Of a DNA stretch of 58,384 nucleotides, positions 49,741 to 56,084 are shown piece after piece. The stretch is from Candidatus Rifleibacteriota bacterium (GTDB lineage: Bacteria; Muiribacteriota; Ozemobacteria; Ozemobacterales; Ozemobacteraceae), in NCBI GenBank assembly GCA_012517355.1, contig JAAYVD010000010.1, forward strand, positions 1 through 58,384, written 5' to 3'. How positions within the stretch are numbered: position 1 is the stretch's first letter; each line of letters begins with the position of its first letter. A program made the translations under genes and the position numbers. Under the pieces are notes generated by a model that made no database searches, had not been told where the DNA came from, and saw nothing but the letters and a program-made list of their open reading frames with translations.

Positions 49741-50652
49741 TCAGGCCCCGCCGACCTCCGTGGGATCCTGCGCCCAGACGTTCGTGAACCCCAGCCCGTC
49801 GACGGTCTCGATCGCCTCGAGATACTCGTCGTCGGTCAGCCGCCGGTCGAACCCCGGCGTCTGCGGGGCCCGCCAGGCCGGGAAATACTGGCACATCAGG
49901 CTGACCTGCACCTCCGTGCCCAGGGCCGATCGCAGCCACTCGAACGAGGCCCGCGTCCCCTGGCGGCCTCCGGGGAGCACCAGGTGCCGCACGATCAGTC
50001 CCCGGGTGGCGAGGCCCGCAGCGTCGAGCTGCAGGGGGCCCACCTGCCGGAACATCTCGACGATCGCCGCCCGGTCGTGCGCCACGTAGTCGGCCACCCC
50101 CGAGATGGCGGCGGCCGCCTCATCGTCGGCGTATTTCAGGTCGGGAAGGTAGATGTCGACCAGGCCGTCGAGCAGGGTCAGCACCTCGAGGCTCTCATAC
50201 CCGGAGGTGTTGTAGACCAGGGGAAGGTCGAGCCCCTGTTCCCGGGCCTCGAGGAACGCCTCGAGCAGAAAAGGCGCCTGCGGGGTCGGGGTCACCAGGT
50301 TGATGTTGTGGACCCCGCGCCGGGCCAGTTGGAGCATGTGCCCGGCCAGGTCGGGAACCGCCATCTCCTGGCCGGTGCCCAGCTGCGAAAAGGGAAAGTT
50401 CTGGCAGAACAGGCACCGCAGCGTGCAGTGCGAGGCGAAGATGGTTCCCGAACCGCGGGTGCCCGAGATCGGCGGCTCCTCGCCGCGGTGGGCGGCCCAG
50501 GACGCCACCCGCAGGCGCGCCCCCGCCCGACAGAACCCGGTTTCGCCCGCCAACCGCCGGGCCCCGCACAGGCGCGGACAGAGGCGGCAGGGATCGGCCA
50601 GCGCCCGCAACCCCGCCACCCGCCGGCGTGCTTCCTCGAGGGAGATCAGCAT
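49741..50652 (-). CDS. Radical SAM protein, PflX/PflA-like
   Basis: A 303-residue radical SAM enzyme. An N-terminal Cys cluster (CRLCPRLCG, Cys22/25/29, plus Cys41) precedes the SAM-cluster motif CTLRCLFCQN (Cys76/80/83). Later VNINLVTPTPQAPFLLEAF, YNTSGYESLEVLTLLDGLVDIYLPDLKYADDEAA and GLIVRHLVLPGGR match the PflX (COG1313) group related to pyruvate-formate-lyase activating enzymes. Its natural substrate is unknown, and no glycyl-radical enzyme is nearby. The start ATG is close to family length. Confidence 0.87.
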   Translation of the reverse strand: MLISLEEARRRVAGLRALADPCRLCPRLCGARRLAGETGFCRAGARLRVASWAAHRGEEPPISGTRGSGTIFASHCTLRCLFCQNFPFSQLGTGQEMAVPDLAGHMLQLARRGVHNINLVTPTPQAPFLLEAFLEAREQGLDLPLVYNTSGYESLEVLTLLDGLVDIYLPDLKYADDEAAAAISGVADYVAHDRAAIVEMFRQVGPLQLDAAGLATRGLIVRHLVLPGGRQGTRASFEWLRSALGTEVQVSLMCQYFPAWRAPQTPGFDRRLTDDEYLEAIETVDGLGFTNVWAQDPTEVGGA

Positions 50653-50869
50653 GGGTAGCGCCTGTGGGCACCGGAACCGGCTCGCGGCCGGCCCGGGCGG
50701 AGCCGGGCGCGGGAACCCGCATGCCAGCCGCCGGCCGGCCCCCTGGCGGAGCGCGAACCGGACGGAGCGCGCCGCCGGCCCTGGCGGCCCAGGGCAAGCC
50801 CTGCCGGCATCCTGCCGGCCGCCCCCCGCCGCCGCCCGGCCAGGAAACTGGACACCGCGGTCGGACCGG

Positions 50870-51517
50870 TCAGTTGGTCGAATCCACCATGTTGTGGACG
50901 TCGGACCGGATCTGTTCGATCAGGGACCGGGCCTCGCCGAGCATGCCCCGGAACCGGTCGGCCAGCTCGCGGACGTAGCGGGGGTCATCGATCGAGCCGA
51001 AGTTCAGCTTGGCGTTCATCATCGCCCCCTCCAGCGCCGTGTAGGCCTGGAAGGCCCCGACCGCCCAGTCGGAGATGCAATTGCGGTTGACCTTGTTCAG
51101 CGAGGTCTTGAACATCCGCAGCAGTTCCAGGGAACGCTCGCAGACGGCCAGGGGCGCCTCGTTGGCGATCTTGCTGGCCTCGGACATGGCCTGCCGGCGC
51201 TTGGTCTTCTCGGATTCGCTTTCCTTGGGCATCGCCATCGCCTCCATGATGCGGTCGCACCCGTCGGCGTCGCGATCGACGCATTCCAGCAGGGATCTCA
51301 GGTGCCCCTCGACGGTGGCCGCCAACGCCTTGTTCTCGGCTTCGAACTCGAGGTACTTCTTCTTGCCGACCGTCAAGGCCAGCACCATGCCGGCCAGGGC
51401 CGCTCCGAGGCTGCCGGCGAGAGCGGCCACGCAACCGCCGCCGGGGGCGAAGGAGTTGGAGGCGACGGCCAGGGTGAAATCCTTCAGGGACTTGGTGGTC
51501 ATACGTTCGATGGGCAT
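50870..51517 (-). CDS. Formiminotransferase-cyclodeaminase-like protein (FTCD_C family)
   Basis: A 215-residue all-helical protein of the cyclodeaminase/cyclohydrolase family that acts on folate one-carbon units (5-formimino-THF or 5,10-methenyl-THF). Visible motifs are SNSFAPGGGCVAALAGSLGAALAGMVLALTVGKKKY at the start and DADGCDRIMEAMAMPKE, with a late SDWAVGAFQAYTALEGAMMNAKLNF. The stand-alone form resembles clostridial FchA-type proteins. GAGGAG lies just before ATG 51517; an ATG at 51502 is also possible. Confidence 0.87.
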   Translation of the reverse strand: MPIERMTTKSLKDFTLAVASNSFAPGGGCVAALAGSLGAALAGMVLALTVGKKKYLEFEAENKALAATVEGHLRSLLECVDRDADGCDRIMEAMAMPKESESEKTKRRQAMSEASKIANEAPLAVCERSLELLRMFKTSLNKVNRNCISDWAVGAFQAYTALEGAMMNAKLNFGSIDDPRYVRELADRFRGMLGEARSLIEQIRSDVHNMVDSTN

Positions 51518-51847
51518 GGGGAGGCTCCTCGTGTCAGGTTGGTCATCCACCCCCGGCCAAGGAGAAGGGGCGGGTGGTGGAGGCACTCACTTCAGGAAAC
51601 GAAAGGGGAAGGGGGGAAGCGGGGGAAGGGGCGAGCGGGGTGTCGACAAAGGAGGGAAAGGCGGTCACTTCAGGAAACGAAAGGGGAAGGGGAGAAGCGG
51701 GGGAAGGGGCGAGCGGGGGGGCGCCTGAAAAGGGACAGGGACACCCTTCGGGGATGGGTGGGAGGATCGAGGCAGCGACCGGCGAAGGGGTGGGGCTTCG
51801 CAGGGGGCGGGTCTGGTGGGTCGGCATGACGACAGGACGGGAGGTCG
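51518..51847. repeat. Purine-rich spacer with an exact-type 54-bp direct repeat
   Basis: TCACTTCAGGAAACGAAAGG and the next ~35 bases occur at 51587-51640 and again at 51665-51718 (offset 78) with only small changes. The surrounding plus strand is G/A-rich. No gene is supported. Confidence 0.8.
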
Positions 51848-52543
51848 TCACTCGAACTGCAGGGGAACCCCGCGGGCTTCGGCCTCCTCGCGGGCCAGGT
51901 CGGTAAGCAGCGCCCCCCGCGGGACCACGAGCGGTTGCATGGCCCGGAAGGCCTCCAGCACGTCGTCGCGGGTCAATACCCCTCGTCCCGCGGCCAGCGG
52001 GGGTTTCCCCTGCAGGGCGCGGCGGGTGCGGAGAAGCCGCCCGACCACGCCGGCGAAGGTGTCGCGGGTGAAATCGGTGATGGTGCCGCCGCGCAGGGTG
52101 TCCCAGTAGCGGCGGTAGATCTTCGCGAAGTGGGGGTTGAGCCGGGAATCCTCGCGCGGCAGGACGGATCCCTCGAGCAGGATCGGCCGGCCCAGGTCGG
52201 CCATCGCCCCGAACACCCTCGCCGGCAGCGAATCGCGCAGACCGAGGGCGAACTTGGCCAGCGAATTCAGGCTCAGGGGCGCCACCACCAGCAGGTCGAA
52301 CAGGGGCAACCGCGCCAGCAGGCGGTCGGCCTCGGCCTCGTGGAAGGTGGGACCACCCGCCGCCAGGGCCCGGCCCCAGCCACGCTCCGCCGCCGACTGG
52401 GAGACGGCCGCCTCCCAGGGGGCGAGGCCGGGAATCCCCGCGCAGAAATCGGGCAGGAAAAACCGGCCGTCCTCGGGGTAACAGCAGACCAGGAGCGGCT
52501 TGAGCGGCGACCCTTCGCCCGCGGGTGGGGTGCGGCTGTCCAT
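51848..52543 (-). CDS. Flavoprotein family (UbiX/Dfp-like) protein
   Basis: A 231-residue protein whose central part, FDLLVVAPLSLNSLAKFALGLRDSLPARVFGAMADLGRPILLEG, matches the FMN-binding flavoprotein fold (APxTxNTxAKxAxGxxD motif) of PPC decarboxylase, UbiX and microcompartment flavoproteins. The C-terminal third (GVLTRDDVLEAFRAM, LTDLAREEAEARGVPLQF) is also seen in microcompartment-type or archaeal relatives. There is no decarboxylase partner nearby, so the reaction is not deducible. Confidence 0.72.
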   Translation of the reverse strand: MDSRTPPAGEGSPLKPLLVCCYPEDGRFFLPDFCAGIPGLAPWEAAVSQSAAERGWGRALAAGGPTFHEAEADRLLARLPLFDLLVVAPLSLNSLAKFALGLRDSLPARVFGAMADLGRPILLEGSVLPREDSRLNPHFAKIYRRYWDTLRGGTITDFTRDTFAGVVGRLLRTRRALQGKPPLAAGRGVLTRDDVLEAFRAMQPLVVPRGALLTDLAREEAEARGVPLQFE

Positions 52544-52699
52544 CGCCGGCAGGATACCCCTTCCCGCGCCGGGAAGTCAAAGCACAGGGCACGGATCCGT
52601 CGGCCGATGCGACAAACCAGCACCGGAATCCGCTCCCGGAGCGGACAAGAAAAATGATATGGTGGCACCAATTTCGGTATGGTGTCGTTGGGGGGTGCG

Positions 52700-52708
52700 T
52701 GCTATATT
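52700..52708 (+). promoter_or_regulatory. Extended -10 promoter of dapA-cdaA-cdaR
   Basis: TGCTATATT, about 55 bases before the dapA ATG; the -35 is weak. A small palindrome TGGTGGCACCA lies about 35 bases upstream and could be an operator. The region is less GC-rich than its flanks. Confidence 0.5.
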
Positions 52709-52766
52709 GGGGATTGACGGGACGTGCTGTTCCCCGATCTCCCATCCACCACGGAGGACCCAGTCC

Positions 52767-53651
52767 ATGGCTCGGCTCGAAGGCTCATGGGTGGCTCTGG
52801 TCACCCCGTTCCAAGACGGCAGGATCGACGGGAAGGCGCTCGACCGCCTTCTCGATTTCCACCTCGAGGCCCGCACCGACGGGCTGGTGATCTGCGGCAC
52901 CACCGGCGAGTCGGCCACCCTGTCGGCCGACGAGCGGGCGGGCCTGATGGAGACCGTCGCCCGGCGCGTCGGCGGGAAGACCGGCCTGATGTTCGGGACC
53001 GGTGGCAACCACACGGCCGGTGCGGTCGAGATGACCCGGCGGGCGAAGGATCTCGGCGCCGAGGCGGTGCTGGTGGTGACTCCCTATTACAACAAGCCGA
53101 CCCAGGCCGGGCTGCAGGCCCATTTCCAGGCGGTCGCCGCGGCCACGCCGCTGCCGGTCGTCCTCTACAACGTTCCCGGCCGCACCGGCGTCAACCTGGC
53201 CGCCGCCACCACCCTCGAGCTGGCGAAGACCGCGAACATCAAGGCGGTCAAGGAGGCCTCCGGCAACCTCGACCAGATCATGGACATCCTGGCGAAGGCC
53301 CCGGCCGGGTTTTCCCTGCTGAGCGGCGACGACGCGCTGAACTTCGCCATCCTGGCGCTGGGCGGCCGCGGCACCATCTCGGTCACCGGCAACGTCGCCC
53401 CGCGCCAGCTGAAGGCCTGCAACGACGCAGCCCTGGCCGGTGACTGGAACAAGGCCCGCGAGATCCACTTCGGGCTGCTCGACCTGCACCGGGCGCTGTT
53501 CCTCGAATCGAACCCGATCCCGGTCAAGACCGCCCTGCACCTGATGGGCTTCCTGCGCGACGAGTTCCGGCTGCCCCTGGTCCCGATGGGGGCCGGTCCC
53601 CGCGCGCAGCTGAAGCAGGTCCTGGACCGCATGGGGCTGACGACACGTTGA
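52767..53651 (+). CDS. dapA: 4-hydroxy-tetrahydrodipicolinate synthase
   Basis: A 294-residue class I aldolase condensing pyruvate and aspartate semialdehyde, first step of the lysine/diaminopimelate branch. Active-site residues are present: Thr45-Thr46 (GTTGESATL), Tyr108 (TPYYNKPTQ), Tyr134 (VLYNVPGRTG), Arg139, and Schiff-base Lys162 (IKAVKEASGN). GGAGGA precedes the ATG. Its stop overlaps the cdaA start by four bases, so lysine/peptidoglycan precursor synthesis is coupled to cyclic-di-AMP production. Confidence 0.97.
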   Translation: MARLEGSWVALVTPFQDGRIDGKALDRLLDFHLEARTDGLVICGTTGESATLSADERAGLMETVARRVGGKTGLMFGTGGNHTAGAVEMTRRAKDLGAEAVLVVTPYYNKPTQAGLQAHFQAVAAATPLPVVLYNVPGRTGVNLAAATTLELAKTANIKAVKEASGNLDQIMDILAKAPAGFSLLSGDDALNFAILALGGRGTISVTGNVAPRQLKACNDAALAGDWNKAREIHFGLLDLHRALFLESNPIPVKTALHLMGFLRDEFRLPLVPMGAGPRAQLKQVLDRMGLTTR

Positions 53652-54454
53652 ACCTCGACCTGCTCTGGGCCATCCTCCGGGATTTCGGCGTCATCGACTT
53701 CCTGGACATCCTGCTCGTCAGCTGGGGCATCTACCGCGTGCTCCTGCTGATCGAGGGCACCCGGGCCTTCAACCTGCTGAAGGGCCTGGCGATCATCTTC
53801 CTGCTCCTGATCTTCACCAAGGACCTCGACTTCCATGCGGTCAACTGGGTGCTGGCCAACACCCTTCCCACCGGCTTCCTGGCCCTGGTCGTCATCTTCC
53901 AGCCGGAACTGCGGCGCGCCCTCGAGGACATCGGCCGCGGCAGCATCCTGGCCGACCAGTTCCAGCCCAGCGAAAACATCGGGGAACTGGTCGAGGAGAT
54001 CGCCAAGACCATCGAGACCTGCGCCAAGAAGCGCATCGGCGCCCTGATCGTCTTCGAGCAGGACATCGGCCTGAAGGACTTCATCGACAAGGGCGTGCCG
54101 ATGCACAGCCACATCACTTCCGAACTGATGAACACCATCTTCATGCCGTTCACCCCGCTGCACGACGGGGCGGTCATCGTCAAAGGCGGCTTCGTCGAGG
54201 CCGCCAGCTGCTTCCTGCCCATCTCCCAGAACCCCGATCTGGCCCGCGAGGTCGGCACCCGGCATCGCGCCGCCGTCGGCATCACCGAGATCACCGACGC
54301 CCTCGTCCTCATCGTCAGCGAGGAAACGGGCACCATCTCGTTCGCCAAGGGCGGCAAACTGATCCGCGACCTGACCATGGACCGCGTGCGCGACCTGGTG
54401 CGGGGCGCCTTCAAGCGGGTCATCCGCGGCCGCAAGATGTTCCAGCTCACCTGA
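53648..54454 (+). CDS. cdaA: Diadenylate cyclase CdaA
   Basis: A 268-residue membrane cyclase making c-di-AMP from two ATP. Three N-terminal membrane spans (IDFLDILLVSWGIYRVLLLI, LLKGLAIIFLLLIFT, TGFLALVVIFQPELRRALE) precede the DAC domain with DGA (Asp173-Ala175, PLHDGAVIV) and RHR (Arg205-207, GTRHRAAVG). It starts at TTG 53648, overlapping dapA by four bases (TTGA). cdaR follows by four bases. glmM, the usual third member, is not in the window. Confidence 0.96.
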   Translation: MNLDLLWAILRDFGVIDFLDILLVSWGIYRVLLLIEGTRAFNLLKGLAIIFLLLIFTKDLDFHAVNWVLANTLPTGFLALVVIFQPELRRALEDIGRGSILADQFQPSENIGELVEEIAKTIETCAKKRIGALIVFEQDIGLKDFIDKGVPMHSHITSELMNTIFMPFTPLHDGAVIVKGGFVEAASCFLPISQNPDLAREVGTRHRAAVGITEITDALVLIVSEETGTISFAKGGKLIRDLTMDRVRDLVRGAFKRVIRGRKMFQLT

Positions 54455-54458
54455 CCCC

Positions 54459-55685
54459 ATGCGTATCAATCTGAAAGTCGTCGCGTTCATCCTCGGCATC
54501 CTGCTCTGGATCTACGTCAACCTCGTCCTGTCCCCCCCCGTCCGCCGCACCTTCACCGGCAAGGTCGAGATCCGCAACCAGCAGCCCCTCACCCGCGTCT
54601 CCCTCGAGGAGGAGGTGATCGAGTTCACCCTCGACGGCGGCCGCCGCGACTTCATCCGGGCCGGCCCCAACCCCGCCCGCCCCTGGGTGAACCTCCTCAA
54701 CATCCGCTCCGGACGCTTCCAGGTGCCCGTGGTCATCGACACCCCCGCCGGCATGAGCCTCGTCTCCGTGCGGCCCCGACAGGTCGTGGTCAAGATCGAG
54801 CAATTGCAGGAAAAGGAATTCGACGTCTCGACCGAGGTGCTCGGCCAGACGGCCGAGGGCTTCATCGCCGAGCCACCGGCCGTCAAACCCGGCCGGGTCA
54901 AGGTGGAGGCCACCCCCCAGGTGATCGACCGGATCGCCGGCTGCAAGGTCTCGGTCCTGCTGCAGGACGTGAAGAACTCGATCTCCGAAAGCTCGAAGGT
55001 CACCGTGTTCGCCACCGACGGCGAGATCCGCGAACCGATCAAGGTCACCCCCGAACGGGTGACCGTCGATATCCTGGTGAAGGAAGGCTACCCCACCCGC
55101 ACCGTCCCGATCGCCTCCCCGACCTTCATCAACAAGCCCCCCGAAGGCCTGCGCCTGGAAGGCTTCGCCATCGACCCGCCCACCGTCACCATCAGCGGCC
55201 CCGCCCGGGCCCTCAAGCAGATCGAGGATGTCTCCGCCCTGCCCATCGACCTGTCGACCCTGGTCGCCAGTTCCGAGGTGGTGGCCCTGCTCAAGCCGCC
55301 CATGGAGAGCATCCGCATCCTGGGCTCCCCGACCGCTTCCGTCCGGGTCGCGCTGGGCATCACCCCCGTCACCCGCCCCTTCCCCGGCCTGCCCCTCCAG
55401 TTGCGCAACTCCCCCAACCAGCATTGCGTGGTCACCCCGTCCAGCTACACCCTGCTTCTCAAGGGCCTGGTCGAGGATCTCGACCGCTTGCGGCCCGCCG
55501 ACCTGAAGCTGGTCCTCGACGTCCGCGAAATGAAACCAGGCAGCTACACCGTCCCCCTGACCTGCCCGCCAACCCTTCCCGAAAGCCTGGCCGCCCTCGA
55601 ACTGCTGCCAGCCGAGGTCCACGTGCAGATTTCCGAAGCCGCCCCCACCGAGACCCCCGCCTCGGCCTCCCATCCCTCCCCTTGA
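54459..55685 (+). CDS. cdaR: YbbR-domain protein, CdaR-like regulator
   Basis: A 408-residue membrane-anchored protein: one N-terminal span (LKVVAFILGILLWIYVNLVL) then extracytoplasmic YbbR domains, seen as repeated strands such as VEIRNQQPLTRVSLEEEVIEFTLDGGR, VSVRPRQVVVKIEQLQEKEFDVS, VKVEATPQVIDRIA, VTVFATDGEI, and VTISGPARALKQIEDVSALPIDLSTL. CdaR modulates CdaA activity from outside the membrane. It is the last gene of the dapA operon. An imperfect hairpin (CACGG/CCGTG, about 55695-55720) follows and could end transcription. Confidence 0.93.
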   Translation: MRINLKVVAFILGILLWIYVNLVLSPPVRRTFTGKVEIRNQQPLTRVSLEEEVIEFTLDGGRRDFIRAGPNPARPWVNLLNIRSGRFQVPVVIDTPAGMSLVSVRPRQVVVKIEQLQEKEFDVSTEVLGQTAEGFIAEPPAVKPGRVKVEATPQVIDRIAGCKVSVLLQDVKNSISESSKVTVFATDGEIREPIKVTPERVTVDILVKEGYPTRTVPIASPTFINKPPEGLRLEGFAIDPPTVTISGPARALKQIEDVSALPIDLSTLVASSEVVALLKPPMESIRILGSPTASVRVALGITPVTRPFPGLPLQLRNSPNQHCVVTPSSYTLLLKGLVEDLDRLRPADLKLVLDVREMKPGSYTVPLTCPPTLPESLAALELLPAEVHVQISEAAPTETPASASHPSP

Positions 55686-56084
55686 CAGCCATGCGTGCCA
55701 CGGGATTCCGTGACACCATGCTGGTTTCTTGACCGCCTCCGGAAGCCAAGGGATCCCGTTTTCTGCTCCTCCCCCATCCCAACGGCCACCGGCCTTCCCA
55801 CCTTCCTCTCCTCCGCCTCCTGCAATGCCCGCCTCTCCCCCCGTCGCACAGCCCCGCTCGCCTCTTCCCCATCTTCCCCGTTTCTCCTCCCGGTTCCTGA
55901 AATGCTGCTCCTACCCCATCCCAATGGCCACCCTCTCCGTATCCCCGCCCGGCCGTCCAAAAGTCCCGATTCCCCCAACCCTAACGCACATTCTTCCAGC
56001 CCCGGCAAAAGTGTACTGGAAGTGGCTTCGCCAATGTTTTCCGTTGACTTGGCCCCCCCCACCCAGTATATATAGATCCACGAT
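55686..56084. repeat. Pyrimidine-rich spacer with a 28-bp direct repeat
   Basis: CTGCTCCTCCCCCATCCCAA and the next eight bases at 55763-55790 recur at 55905-55932 with three changes. The plus strand is nearly all C/T in between. The spacer ends in the promoter at 56044-56072. Confidence 0.75.
56044..56072 (+). promoter_or_regulatory. Strong promoter immediately upstream of the HEAT-repeat gene
   Basis: TTGACT, 17 bases, TATATA. The predicted RNA start is 5-8 bases before the ATG at 56085, so the mRNA would be almost leaderless. An in-frame TAG at 56073 rules out an upstream start. Confidence 0.75.
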
